Part shown: piece by piece, positions 1 through 8,141 of the stretch
Numbering within the stretch: the stretch's first letter is position 1
How the letters are laid out: the number at the start of each line of letters is the position of its first letter
Source: Microbacteriaceae bacterium PS02333
Lineage (GTDB): Bacteria > Actinomycetota > Actinomycetes > Actinomycetales > Microbacteriaceae
NCBI GenBank assembly: GCA_029959665.1
Contig: JASCOI010000018.1
Coordinates: 1 to 37,069, forward strand
Reading direction: 5' to 3'
DNA: 37,069 nucleotides
Notes under the pieces: model-generated
Told to the model about the DNA's origin: nothing
The model's database searches: none
Seen by the model: only the letters and a program-made list of their open reading frames with translations
Made by a program: the position numbers and the translations under genes

Positions 1-202
1 CTCGGCGCGGCGTACTGAAAGCGCGCCGAACACACTCCGACAAGGAGTGGAGAACCAGCTATCTGCGGCTGGTGAGCGCTCCGGGTGTTTCCCGGTCTGT
101 GCATGGGATTCGGCACCCCACCGGAAAAGGTTTGGACCGGATTCTCCTCGTGACCGTTCCGTGACCATTGCGCTCGTTGATCATGTGGTCAACAATGGCG
201 CC
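1..202. other. upstream region of the agmatine genes
   Basis: The first 18 bases can be read as the last codons of an upstream plus-strand gene ending in TGA at 16-18, but that is too little to identify anything. The rest has no convincing gene. A GTG-initiated in-frame extension of aguB begins at 47 behind an AAGGAG-like sequence, but the residues it adds resemble no nitrilase N-terminus. A palindrome just before the aguB start is listed separately. Confidence 0.4.
176..193. promoter_or_regulatory. palindromic operator candidate before aguB
   Basis: GTTGATC and GGTCAAC face each other across a 4-base ATGT centre, with one mismatch between the arms. The palindrome ends ten bases before the aguB ATG. 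Its position suits a repressor or activator site controlling agmatine use. The bound protein is unknown; the PucR-type regulator at 16.1 kb is one candidate, but the sequence does not prove it. Confidence 0.35.
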
Positions 203-1261
203 ATGGACGTCGTCACCGCAGAGAACCTCGCGTCGCCGCTCCGCGACCCGAGCTCGGACCCCCGTCGGGCCACCCGCGTCGCCCTCGTGCAGATGCGATG
301 GCTCGAGGACCCGGCAGCGCACCGAGCGCAGCTGGCCGATGGGATCGCCGCCGCCGCCGCGAACGGAGCGCAGGCCGTGTTCCTGCCGGAACTGACGCTG
401 CTGCGGTACCCGGGCGACACCCCGGCGAGCGGCGTCCCGAAGGACCTCGCCGAGTCGATCGACGACGGCCCGACGATCACCTTCGCGCGGGAACAGGCCC
501 GGGAGCACGGGATCCTCGTGCACGCGTCGCTGTACGAGCGGCCGGTCGAGGACGACGACCCCGAGGACCCGCGCGGCTACAACACGGCGGTCCTCGTCTC
601 GCCGGACGGTTCACTCGTCGGACGCACCAGGAAGACGCACATCCCGATCAGCGCCGGGTACTACGAGGACACCTACTTCCGCCCGGGTCGGGACGACGAC
701 GCCTTCCCCGTCTACGAGCCGCCCGGACTCGGGGCCCGCGTCGGACTCCCGACGTGCTGGGACGAGTGGTTCCCCGAGGTCGCCCGCTCCTACGACCTCG
801 CAGGCTCCGAGGTCCTCGTCTACCCGACGGCCATCGGCTCCGAGCCGACGTTCCCCGCGTTCGACACGGCGCCGATCTGGCGGCACGTCATCGTGGCGAA
901 CGGCATCACCGCCGGCCAGTTCATGGTCGTCCCGAACCGGTGGGGCGACGAGGGCGACATCACCTTCTACGGATCGTCCTTCATCTCCGACCCGTTCGGC
1001 CGCGTCCTCGTCGAGGCACCTCGTGACGCGAGTGTCGTGCTCGTGGCCGACCTCGACCTCGAGGCCCGGACCGAGTGGCTCCGACTGTTCCCCTTCGCGC
1101 TGACCAGGCGACCCGACCTGTACGACTCCCTGGTGGCCCCGGTCGACCCCGTCCGCGACGACCACGGCGCGACCGAGGCGATCCGAGCCTCCATCCCGGA
1201 TCGAACGATCCCGGATCGAACGATCCCGGACCAGCCGACGGCGACCGGAGCAGTCTCGTGA
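203..1261 (+). CDS. aguB: N-carbamoylputrescine amidase (nitrilase superfamily)
   Basis: The enzyme hydrolyses N-carbamoylputrescine to putrescine, CO2 and ammonia in the cytoplasm, the second step of agmatine use. The nitrilase triad is visible: Glu63 in FLPELTLLRY, Lys144 in TRKTHIP and Cys185 in LPTCWDEWFPE. The 352 residues are somewhat longer than the usual 290-300 because of an N-terminal lead of about 20 residues and a C-terminal tail carrying the repeated unit IPDRT. The ATG at 203 was chosen because residues added by the GTG at 47 match nothing in the family; no clear ribosome site precedes either start. The stop overlaps the start of the agmatine deiminase gene, so the two are translationally coupled. 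The assignment rests on the triad plus the aguA neighbour; another nitrilase-branch amidase is the alternative. Confidence 0.9.
   Translation: MDVVTAENLASPLRDPSSDPRRATRVALVQMRWLEDPAAHRAQLADGIAAAAANGAQAVFLPELTLLRYPGDTPASGVPKDLAESIDDGPTITFAREQAREHGILVHASLYERPVEDDDPEDPRGYNTAVLVSPDGSLVGRTRKTHIPISAGYYEDTYFRPGRDDDAFPVYEPPGLGARVGLPTCWDEWFPEVARSYDLAGSEVLVYPTAIGSEPTFPAFDTAPIWRHVIVANGITAGQFMVVPNRWGDEGDITFYGSSFISDPFGRVLVEAPRDASVVLVADLDLEARTEWLRLFPFALTRRPDLYDSLVAPVDPVRDDHGATEAIRASIPDRTIPDRTIPDQPTATGAVS
1193..1230 (+). repeat. 15-bp tandem repeat in the aguB tail
   Basis: A 15-base unit starting ATCCCGGATCGAACG occurs twice and then half again, in frame, giving two IPDRT units and a partial third. It lies beyond the catalytic core, so copy number can probably vary without harming the enzyme. 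Confidence 0.85.
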
Positions 1262-2271
1262 CCTGGCGGATGCCGGCGGAGACGGCTCCGCAGGAGCGGA
1301 CGTGGATGGCGTTCCCGCGACCGGGCAACACCCTCGGTGACGATCCGGCGAGCGCCGAGGCCGCGCGCACTGCGTGGGCGACGACCGCGAACACCATCAG
1401 CGACTACCAGCCCGTCACGGTCGTGGTCGACCCGGTCGCACGACCCGACGCCGACCGCCTGCTGTCCCGCTCGGTGGACGTGCTCGAGGCGCCGCTCGAC
1501 GACTTCTGGATGCGCGACATCGGGCCGACCTTCGTCGTCGACGACGAGACCGGCGAACGGGGCGCCGTCGACTGGGTGTTCAACGGCTGGGGCGCGAACT
1601 CGTGGTCGACGTGGACCCGCGACGCCGAGATCGCCGCGACGGTCGCACGGGCTTCCGGTGTCCGACGGATCCCGTCGCTGCTGGTCAACGAGGGCGGCGC
1701 GATCCACGTCGACGGCCGGGGCCGGGTGCTCGTGACCGAGACGGTGCAGCTCGACCCGCGGCGGAACCCGTACGCCGACCACGCCCGCGTCGAGGAGGAA
1801 CTCGCCAGGACGATCGGTGCGACGGAGGTGATCTGGCTGCCGAGGGGCCTGACGCGCGACTACGACGGGCTCGGAACCCGTGGACACGTCGACATGGTCG
1901 CCACGTTCGCGGGAGCAGCGACCGACGTCGTCCTGCTCCACGCGCAACCGGACCCCGGCCACCCGGACCACCTCGTCATGCCGATGATCCGTCGGGCGAT
2001 CGAACAGGCAATCGACGCCACGATCGTCGAGATCCCGGCGCCGGCGACCCTGACCGACGACGGCGGCCCGGTGGACTGGAACTACGTCAACCACGTCGTC
2101 GTGAACGGCGCCGTGATCGCGTGCGGGTTCGGCGAGGAAGCAGCAGACGCCCGCGCACGGGGCATCCTCGCCGACGTCTACCCGGGCCGTGAGATCCGTA
2201 CGGTCGACGCACGAGCGGTCTTCGCCCGCGGCGGCGGCCTGCACTGCATCACGCAGCAGCAGCCCGCCTGA
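1258..2271 (+). CDS. aguA: agmatine deiminase
   Basis: Converts agmatine to N-carbamoylputrescine and ammonia, feeding the amidase encoded just upstream. Family motifs of the peptidyl-arginine-deiminase-like fold are present in order: WMAFP near residue 17, DDFWMRDIGPTF, FNGWG, EGGAIHVDGRG, RGHVDM and the C-terminal GGGLHCIT with the nucleophile Cys330. At 337 residues the length is close to family members. The GTG start at 1258 overlaps the aguB stop as GTGA, which supports coupled translation; a longer in-frame start at 1075 lies entirely inside aguB and adds arginine/proline-rich shadow sequence. The 3' end is 10 bases from the convergent hydrolase gene. Confidence 0.93.
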   Translation: MTWRMPAETAPQERTWMAFPRPGNTLGDDPASAEAARTAWATTANTISDYQPVTVVVDPVARPDADRLLSRSVDVLEAPLDDFWMRDIGPTFVVDDETGERGAVDWVFNGWGANSWSTWTRDAEIAATVARASGVRRIPSLLVNEGGAIHVDGRGRVLVTETVQLDPRRNPYADHARVEEELARTIGATEVIWLPRGLTRDYDGLGTRGHVDMVATFAGAATDVVLLHAQPDPGHPDHLVMPMIRRAIEQAIDATIVEIPAPATLTDDGGPVDWNYVNHVVVNGAVIACGFGEEAADARARGILADVYPGREIRTVDARAVFARGGGLHCITQQQPA

Positions 2272-2281
2272 GTCGCCGGGC

Positions 2282-3403
2282 TCAGTCCGGTGCGACGCCG
2301 AGCCGTGGTGCCAGCCACGCCAACCCGGCGGCGATCGCCGGTCCCGCGGTGCTCCAGCTGTGCCTGCCGCCCGGGAGGATCCACGTGGTGACGTGCATCC
2401 CGGCGGCCCGCGCCCGCTGCGCCTGGACGGGCGTCACCTGCCCGTAGACGTGGTCGTCACCGCCGGCGGCGAAGAACGCGTCCGTGTCGCGGTACGGCCC
2501 GTGCGCCGCGAGGATCGCCGCGGGCTGCGCTCGTCGGTAGGCCGCTGCGTTGCCGGAGAACCCCTCCGCGATCGTCTTCTGGACGGGTCCGATGCTCGGT
2601 CCGTCCTCTCCCGACACGTCGATGAGGTTCCCGAACCGCTCCGGGTCCCCTGCGCCGATCTGGATGGCGCACGTCCCGCCCTGCGAGAACCCGCCGATCG
2701 TCCACGCCGCGGCCCCCGACTGCACCTTGAGGTGTGAGGTGATCCACGCGGGTACGTCGTCCTCGAGGTAGGTGGCACTGTTGCCGAGCGGACCGTCCAC
2801 GCACATCGGGTTGGCCGACTCCGGGCCGAGCTGGTCCGGCACCACCACGATGGGTGCGAGCCCTCGGTGCAGGGTGGCGAGTGCGTCCATCGTCGCCTCG
2901 ATGTGCCCGCCGGTCTGCAGGTCCTCGGGTCCGGCGCCCTTCGACTGGCCGGACATCAGGACCACGACGGGCAGGTGCGGCGGATCGGGGGTGAGCGCGG
3001 CGGGCGGCAACCACAGCAGGGCGTCACGCGCGTGGAAGTGCGACCGGGTGGCCGGGATCGCGACGCGGAGCAGTCGCCCGACCGTCGGGATGCCGTCGGG
3101 AGGCGTCCACGTGGTCGCGAGGTCTGCAGTGACCGGAGCGACCGTCTGCCCCGGCGCCTCGCCGGCCGGGATCCCGTCGGCGGGAGGCTCGGCGGTCGCG
3201 ACCGCGGTCGAGATCGCACTCGGGCTCGCGGTCGGGGTCGCGGTCGTGGCCGAGGTCGGCGGAGCAGCGACACCGGATGTCGTCGGGGAACCCGCGGCAG
3301 CCCTGGTCCACCACGTCGCAGACACGCCGAGGTTCACCGCGGTCAACACCGCCAGGACGACGACCACCACGGTGACGGTCTGAGAGCGAGATGTCCGTTG
3401 CAT
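2282..3403 (-). CDS. secreted or anchored alpha/beta-hydrolase esterase
   Basis: A 373-residue protein with a short basic N-terminus, one hydrophobic segment at about residues 9-30 (signal anchor), a Thr/Ser/Ala/Pro-rich linker to about residue 90, and then an esterase D/antigen 85-like hydrolase domain. The nucleophile elbow GGFSQGG places Ser240, and a late GGRHSW supplies the likely catalytic His. The substrate is unknown; acyl esters or cell-envelope lipids are possible. The ATG at 3403 begins directly before the signal anchor, whereas upstream in-frame codons to 3544 would bury it. It lies on the opposite strand between aguA and the permease, so it probably has no part in polyamine use. 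Confidence 0.8.
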   Translation of the reverse strand: MQRTSRSQTVTVVVVVLAVLTAVNLGVSATWWTRAAAGSPTTSGVAAPPTSATTATPTASPSAISTAVATAEPPADGIPAGEAPGQTVAPVTADLATTWTPPDGIPTVGRLLRVAIPATRSHFHARDALLWLPPAALTPDPPHLPVVVLMSGQSKGAGPEDLQTGGHIEATMDALATLHRGLAPIVVVPDQLGPESANPMCVDGPLGNSATYLEDDVPAWITSHLKVQSGAAAWTIGGFSQGGTCAIQIGAGDPERFGNLIDVSGEDGPSIGPVQKTIAEGFSGNAAAYRRAQPAAILAAHGPYRDTDAFFAAGGDDHVYGQVTPVQAQRARAAGMHVTTWILPGGRHSWSTAGPAIAAGLAWLAPRLGVAPD

Positions 3404-3632
3404 GGGAAGGCCGATCGTAGGGAGCACCGCCGGGAAGTCCGCCGTCCGGGAGATCGCCACTCCTGAGGGTTCTCGACGCTCCCCGGCGGCTGGTTCCCGG
3501 CATCCACGGGGGTGCTGGTCTGCAATCGCCCCGGAGTACAGCAAGCGGGGTGCCGGTGTACGTCACGGCGGGTCCGGCGGAGCCCATGGCGTCGGTACTG
3601 TGCTCCGAACCGAACGCTCAGGAGGAACGCCC

Positions 3633-5048
3633 ATGGCATCACCCATCGCGGTCACCGCCCCGGCAGCACCGGCGCGCGGCGGGTCCCTGAAGCGGAGCCT
3701 CGGGCTCTGGGCGATCGTCGGCCTCGGTCTCGGCTACATGACCCCGACCGTCGTCTTCGACACCTTCGGGATCGTGTCCGGTGAGACCAACGGCGCCGTG
3801 CCCAGCGCCTACCTGATCGCCCTCGTGATCATGCTCCTGACCGCCGTGAGCTACGGGAAGATGGTCCGCGTCTACCCGGCAGCCGGATCCGCGTACACGT
3901 ACGTGCGGGAGTCGATCCACCCCAACGCCGGCTTCATGGTCGGCTGGGCGTCACTGCTGGACTACCTCCTGCTCCCGATGGTGAATGCCCTGATCATCCG
4001 GCTGTACCTCGAGCAGGTCTTCCCGGCGCTGCCCGCATGGGTGACGGTCGTCGTGTACACGGTGTTCGTCACCACGGTCATCTGCCTGTCGATGCGCGGC
4101 ACGTCGAACCTCAACATGGTCCTGCTCATCGGCGCGATCCTGGCGATGATCGCGTTCGTGGTCTTCACGGTCATCGAGCTCGTGCACGGCGCGGGAGCCG
4201 GCACCATCGCGAGCACCGAGCCGTTCGTGCACGACGGCGTGACGATGTCGGCGCTCCTCACCGGCGCCACCGTCGTCTGCTTCTCGTTCATCGGGTTCGA
4301 CGCGGTGACGATGTACACCGAAGAGGCGAAGTCGATCAGGATCATGCCGAAGGCCATCCTGATGACGGTGCTCATCGGCGGCCTGATCTTCCTGGTGTCG
4401 GCGTACTTCGCGCAGCTGCGCTTCCCGACGAACGCCCCGTTCGGCGAGTTCACGGACGACCCGCTCCCCCAGATCGGCCTGATCGTCGGCGGCCCCGTGT
4501 TCCAGGCGGTCCTCGTCGCAGCGGGGTTCGTCGCGGCACTCGCGTCCGGACTGGCCTCGCACGCCAGCGTCGCCCGCATGCTGCTCGTGATGGGCCGGAA
4601 CAACGTGCTCCCGAAGCGCGTGTTCGGCTACGTCAGCCCCCGCACGCGGACGCCGATCCCGAACGTGGTCATCGTGGGCGCGGTGACCCTGCTCGCCATG
4701 ACCTTCTCGCTCGACACGATCTCGTCGTACATCAACTTCGGCGCCCTCATCGCGTTCACCTTCGTCAACGCGACCGTCATCGTGCACTTCGCCGTCCGCC
4801 AGGGCCGCCGCCACACCGCGCGCGACCGGTTCGCGTACATCGTGCTCCCGGGTGTCGCGATGCTCCTCACCGGTGTTCTCTGGTCACAGCTGCACGCCGA
4901 CGCGCTCATCGCCGGCTGCGTGTGGGCCGCCATCGGCTTCGTGTACCTCCTGGTCATCACGAAGGGGTTCCGCGTCCAGCCGAAGGGCTTCGACGAGAAC
5001 CAGCCGGTGACCGGCGTCAACAAGCAGCTGACCGACGAACAAGCCTGA
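3633..5048 (+). CDS. APC-family amino acid/polyamine permease
   Basis: A 471-residue membrane transporter with about 12 hydrophobic segments. The first contains the glycine-rich APC signature (LWAIVGLGLGYMTP), and FSFIGFDAVTMYTEEAK is the conserved region seen in PuuP-like and related permeases. It likely imports putrescine or a related amine or amino acid by proton symport; the specificity is inferred from the flanking agmatine, putrescine and GABA genes and is not proved by residues. The ATG at 3633 has an AGGAGG site at 3620-3625, and the upstream in-frame residues are shadow. The gene ends nine bases before the aldehyde dehydrogenase, with a GAGAGGAAACG spacer, so the two are probably one operon. 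Confidence 0.85.
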   Translation: MASPIAVTAPAAPARGGSLKRSLGLWAIVGLGLGYMTPTVVFDTFGIVSGETNGAVPSAYLIALVIMLLTAVSYGKMVRVYPAAGSAYTYVRESIHPNAGFMVGWASLLDYLLLPMVNALIIRLYLEQVFPALPAWVTVVVYTVFVTTVICLSMRGTSNLNMVLLIGAILAMIAFVVFTVIELVHGAGAGTIASTEPFVHDGVTMSALLTGATVVCFSFIGFDAVTMYTEEAKSIRIMPKAILMTVLIGGLIFLVSAYFAQLRFPTNAPFGEFTDDPLPQIGLIVGGPVFQAVLVAAGFVAALASGLASHASVARMLLVMGRNNVLPKRVFGYVSPRTRTPIPNVVIVGAVTLLAMTFSLDTISSYINFGALIAFTFVNATVIVHFAVRQGRRHTARDRFAYIVLPGVAMLLTGVLWSQLHADALIAGCVWAAIGFVYLLVITKGFRVQPKGFDENQPVTGVNKQLTDEQA

Positions 5049-5057
5049 GAGGAAACG

Positions 5058-6422
5058 ATGACCGACTACGCCGTCACCGACCCGACGACCGGCGAGGTGC
5101 TCGCCACCTACCCGACGATCACCGATGAGGAGCTCCGCGCCGCGATCGACACCGCGGACCGCGCCCACCGCGAGCGCACCAGCACCGTCGCCGACCGCGC
5201 CGCGATCATGCACCGGGTCGCCGACCTCTACCGCGAGCGCCGCGACGAGCTGGCCGCCACGATCGTCCGCGAGATGGCGAAGCCCATCGACCAGGCGATC
5301 GGAGAGGTCGACTTCTGCGCCGACATCTACGACTACTACGCCGACAACGCGGAAGGCTTCCTGGCGGACGAGCCGATCACCCTGGCTCCGGGTTCCGATG
5401 GCAGCGCCTTCATCCGCAAGGACTCGGTCGGGGTGCTCCTCGGCATCATGCCGTGGAACTTCCCGGCGTACCAGATCGCCCGGTTCGCCGGCCCGAACCT
5501 GCTCATCGGCAACACCGTCCTCCTGAAGCACGCCCCGCAGTGCCCCGAGTCGGCCCTTGCGGTCGAGCGGATCTTCCACGACGCCGGGTTCCCCGAGGGC
5601 GCGTACACGAACGTCTTCGCGACGAACGACCAGGCAGCGGACGTCATCGCCGACCCCCGCGTGCAGGGTGTCTCCCTCACCGGCTCGGCCCGTGCCGGAG
5701 CCGCAGTCGCCGAGATCGCCGGACGGAACCTGACGAAGGTCGTCCTCGAGCTGGGCGGTTCGGACCCCTTCATCCTGCTGTCCACCGACGACCTCGACGC
5801 CGTGGTCGAGTCCGCCGTCGCCACCCGGCTCGAGGGCAACGGGCAGGTCTGCAACGCCGCGAAGCGGTTCCTGGTCGCCGACCACCTGTACGAGGACTTC
5901 CTCGCGAAGTTCACCGACGCGATGTCCGCCGTGGCTCCGACCGACCCGACGACCCCCGGCGCGGAACTCGGGCCGCTGTCGTCCCCGGCGGCCGCCGACC
6001 GGCTCGAGCAGCAGCTCGATGCGGCGAAGGAGCAGGGCGCGACCGTCGTCACCGGCGGCGAGCGCTCCGGCAACGCGTTCACCCCGACCGTGCTCACCGG
6101 CGTCACACCGGACAACGACGCGTACCGCGAGGAGTTCTTCGGCCCCGTCGCGGCCGTCTACCGGGTCACCGACGAGGACGACGCGGTCCGGCTCGCGAAC
6201 GACACCCCGTACGGTCTCGGCTCGTACCTGTTCACGACCGACGCCGAGCAGGCGCTCCGGGTCGCCGACCGCATCGAGGCGGGGATGGTCTACGTGAACA
6301 TCGTCGGCGCGGACAGCCCGGAGTTGCCCTTCGGCGGCGTCAAGGCCAGCGGCTTCGGCCGCGAGCTCGGCCCCCTGGGGGCCGAGGAGTTCGTGAACAA
6401 GAAGCTGATCCGCATCGGCTGA
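5058..6422 (+). CDS. NAD(P)-dependent aldehyde dehydrogenase (succinate-semialdehyde or aminobutanal type)
   Basis: A 454-residue ALDH-superfamily enzyme that should oxidise an aldehyde to the acid. Key sites are the MPWNFP cofactor-pocket motif, VLELGGSDPF with the general-base Glu, and EGNGQVCNAAKRF with the catalytic Cys. The sequence is of the shorter succinate-semialdehyde dehydrogenase branch (GQVCNAAKR), but since a second GabD-like enzyme lies at 13.1-14.6 kb, one of the two may oxidise 4-aminobutanal from the amine oxidase. The RBS-like GAGAGGAAACG precedes the ATG. A terminator palindrome follows 26 bases after the stop. Confidence 0.88.
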   Translation: MTDYAVTDPTTGEVLATYPTITDEELRAAIDTADRAHRERTSTVADRAAIMHRVADLYRERRDELAATIVREMAKPIDQAIGEVDFCADIYDYYADNAEGFLADEPITLAPGSDGSAFIRKDSVGVLLGIMPWNFPAYQIARFAGPNLLIGNTVLLKHAPQCPESALAVERIFHDAGFPEGAYTNVFATNDQAADVIADPRVQGVSLTGSARAGAAVAEIAGRNLTKVVLELGGSDPFILLSTDDLDAVVESAVATRLEGNGQVCNAAKRFLVADHLYEDFLAKFTDAMSAVAPTDPTTPGAELGPLSSPAAADRLEQQLDAAKEQGATVVTGGERSGNAFTPTVLTGVTPDNDAYREEFFGPVAAVYRVTDEDDAVRLANDTPYGLGSYLFTTDAEQALRVADRIEAGMVYVNIVGADSPELPFGGVKASGFGRELGPLGAEEFVNKKLIRIG

Positions 6423-6448
6423 CGTCGTCCGCGGATCCGGCTCCACAC

Positions 6449-6492
6449 CGGACGGGAGGCACGGTGCCAGCTGGCACCGTGCCTCCCGTCCG
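6449..6492. terminator. bidirectional terminator palindrome, copy 1
   Basis: A perfect 44-bp palindrome centred at 6470/6471 on CAGCTG, between the convergent aldehyde dehydrogenase gene (ends 6422) and the small membrane gene (ends 6506). As RNA it folds into a near-loopless hairpin on either strand. It has no T tract. The same element recurs at 7891 and 11706. Confidence 0.8.
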
Positions 6493-6505
6493 TCGTCCTC
6501 GGCGT

Positions 6506-6739
6506 TCACTGCCGGGTGTGGTGCCTCCTGATGAAGATCGTCCCGACAGCGCCGACCATCGCCGAGCCGATGGACAGAGCGCTGCCCACGGACATGGTTC
6601 GGTTCCAGAGCGCGGATCCCTCCGCGACCGACGTGGACCACACCATGAGTGCGATGCCCGCCCCCAGCAGCATCGCGGCGACCGCGATGACCATGCCGTC
6701 GATCATCCTCATGACGTCCCGTTTCGTGACCACGCTCAC
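6506..6739 (-). CDS. small two-TM membrane protein, possible immunity partner
   Basis: A 77-residue protein with hydrophobic segments at about 14-34 and 51-70 and a basic tail ending RRHHTRQ. The GTG start overlaps the stop of the upstream secreted-protein gene (GTGA), so the two are translationally coupled; a longer reading frame to 7018 is arginine-rich shadow of that gene. The family is not recognised. Coupling of a small membrane protein to a secreted Gly/Ala-rich protein is the usual layout for bacteriocin immunity, but that is inference only. Confidence 0.7.
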   Translation of the reverse strand: MSVVTKRDVMRMIDGMVIAVAAMLLGAGIALMVWSTSVAEGSALWNRTMSVGSALSIGSAMVGAVGTIFIRRHHTRQ

Positions 6740-7335
6740 TGCGACCTGCACCACGGTGGTCCGACAGGAAGGACGTGGAATCCGATCCCCCGTCCGTTTG
6801 CCGCGCAGTACGCGACGGCAGCCGCCCCGATCGTCAACAGAGCTGCAGCGATCGCACCGGCCGCACCGCCGATGCCCGTCGCTGCCGTGATGACACCGAC
6901 GAGGGCCGCGACTCCCGCACCGCCGCCGAGCGCCGCCACGATCTTGTTCGCGTTGCAGGAGCTCAGGTAGAGGTTCACCTGCAGACCCGTGATGTCTGCT
7001 GAGTTCCGGCCCGAGCACGCCAGCACTTCGTCGGCCGGTCCACGAAGCGCGTCGACGGCGGCCCGTGAGATGTCGACGTTCTCTGCGTGCCCGCCGGCCG
7101 CGACGTACCCAGTTGCGAACTCCGCGGTGTCCTTCGAACTCGCACCCGCTCTCAGCGCGACAGCACCGTCGAAGGTCTTGGTCGTGTCATCGACCCCCAT
7201 CAGCAACTGATCTGCACGCTGCTGAGCAGATCCCGTGTCGATTGCGTTCAGCGTGCCCGCACTCGCGGGCGTTGCGGTCAACGCAATGCTCATCGCGACC
7301 GTCATCGCCGCTGCGGTCGTCATCCACTTCTTCAT
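6736..7335 (-). CDS. secreted Gly/Ala-rich protein, bacteriocin-like
   Basis: A 199-residue protein starting MKKWMTTAAAMTVAMS, with a Sec signal peptide and likely cleavage after TPASA near residue 27. The middle is soluble with two cysteines (CSGRNS and SSCNANK). The last 65 residues hold a long hydrophobic glycine/alanine-rich segment followed by YCAANGRGIGFHV and a terminal PPWCRSQ, giving two more cysteines. GGAGGGGA at about 7345-7352 serves the ATG at 7335; the in-frame start at 7401 would precede the signal peptide. A membrane-active toxin or a cell-surface protein would fit; the family is not named here. It is followed without a gap by a small membrane protein. Confidence 0.75.
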   Translation of the reverse strand: MKKWMTTAAAMTVAMSIALTATPASAGTLNAIDTGSAQQRADQLLMGVDDTTKTFDGAVALRAGASSKDTAEFATGYVAAGGHAENVDISRAAVDALRGPADEVLACSGRNSADITGLQVNLYLSSCNANKIVAALGGGAGVAALVGVITAATGIGGAAGAIAAALLTIGAAAVAYCAANGRGIGFHVLPVGPPWCRSQ

Positions 7336-7386
7336 CTTCGAGTCCCCTCCGATGATCACGAGCGCACCGTTGCGATCGTTGAAGCA

Positions 7387-7416
7387 ACTGTACTGATACA
7401 CTACACATCAATGCAA
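7387..7416 (-). promoter_or_regulatory. promoter of the bacteriocin-like gene
   Basis: On the minus strand TTGCAT (7411-7416) and TACAGT (7387-7392) are 18 bases apart, close to the housekeeping sigma consensus, about 50 bases upstream of the ATG. Confidence 0.5.
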
Positions 7417-7516
7417 TAGATCAGGGTGAGCTGCTCCGCACCACCGTCCGACGATCGTCACCGTCGCCGTCGCGCTCTGGCTCCTCATCGTCGCCGTCGC
7501 CGTAGCACTCATCGTC

Positions 7517-7888
7517 GTGCGGGCGATCACCACGGCCGTCGGCCCGGGTCCGACCCACGGGGGCGCGCTGCTCCCGGCCGAGGTCGTCGCGGTGCTCCTG
7601 TACGCCGCGATCACCTGGGCGGTGTTCCGGACCGCGGCGGGATCGCGTCGCGCACGTGTCATCCTCGTCGTCGTGGCGGCCGCCCGAGCCGGGCTCGGGT
7701 TCGCGCTCGCGCCGCTCCCCCTCGCGACGATCGCGCTGACCATCGTCGCCACGGTGCTCCTGTTCCTCCCCGCAGCGCGCCCCTGGTTCCCGCGCTCCCC
7801 GCGTCCTGCGCGCGCCCAGCGCGCACCCGAGCCGGAGACCGTCGGCTGGGATCCGGAGACCGGCGAACGCATCCTCCGACAGGACTGA
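7517..7888 (+). CDS. small integral membrane protein with a questionable start
   Basis: The assigned GTG start gives 123 residues with three hydrophobic segments and a charged tail (PETVGWDPETGERILRQD). In the same frame the sequence upstream, back to a stop at 7427, encodes another clear membrane segment (VTVAVALWLLIVAVAVALIV) but has no ATG, GTG or TTG in it. A GTG at 7426 in the next frame opens with MSCSAPP and would join the membrane segment after a one-base deletion near 7446-7450. The real protein therefore probably has four segments, and either a frameshift, a sequencing error or a non-standard start has hidden its beginning. No function is recognised. Confidence 0.6.
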   Translation: MRAITTAVGPGPTHGGALLPAEVVAVLLYAAITWAVFRTAAGSRRARVILVVVAAARAGLGFALAPLPLATIALTIVATVLLFLPAARPWFPRSPRPARAQRAPEPETVGWDPETGERILRQD

Positions 7889-7890
7889 CG

Positions 7891-7930
7891 GACGGGAGGC
7901 ACGGTGCCAGCTGGCACCGTGCCTCCCGTC
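7891..7930. terminator. bidirectional terminator palindrome, copy 2
   Basis: A perfect 40-bp palindrome identical in its arms to copy 1, beginning two bases after the stop of the membrane protein and ending four bases before the stop of the convergent small acidic gene. The flanking pair no longer matches, so this copy is four bases shorter than copies 1 and 3. Confidence 0.8.
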
Positions 7931-7934
7931 GGTC

Positions 7935-8093
7935 CTACTGCGGGTCCGCCGGCTCACCACCCGAGTCGACGTCGCTGTCCTGCTCCGGGTCCTCCGTGGC
8001 GTCGCCGGTGCGCGAGCCGTCGGGGAGGTCCTCGGTGTACTGCCGGGCTTCGTCGGAGGGCTGGCCGGATCCGTCGGGAGTCGTGTCACTCAT
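7935..8093 (-). CDS. small acidic protein of unknown function
   Basis: A 52-residue frame, MSDTTPDGSGQPSDEARQ to SGGEPADPQ, rich in Asp, Glu, Gly, Ser and Pro and probably disordered. It fills the gap between the palindrome and the SDR gene, and its stop sits four bases from the palindrome, as expected for a real convergent gene. No good ribosome site is visible, so a leaderless start is possible. No family is recognised. Confidence 0.6.
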   Translation of the reverse strand: MSDTTPDGSGQPSDEARQYTEDLPDGSRTGDATEDPEQDSDVDSGGEPADPQ

Positions 8094-8141
8094 GGACCGG
8101 ACCGTACGCGCAGCCGGGACCGCAGCCGTACAGGCGTGCGC

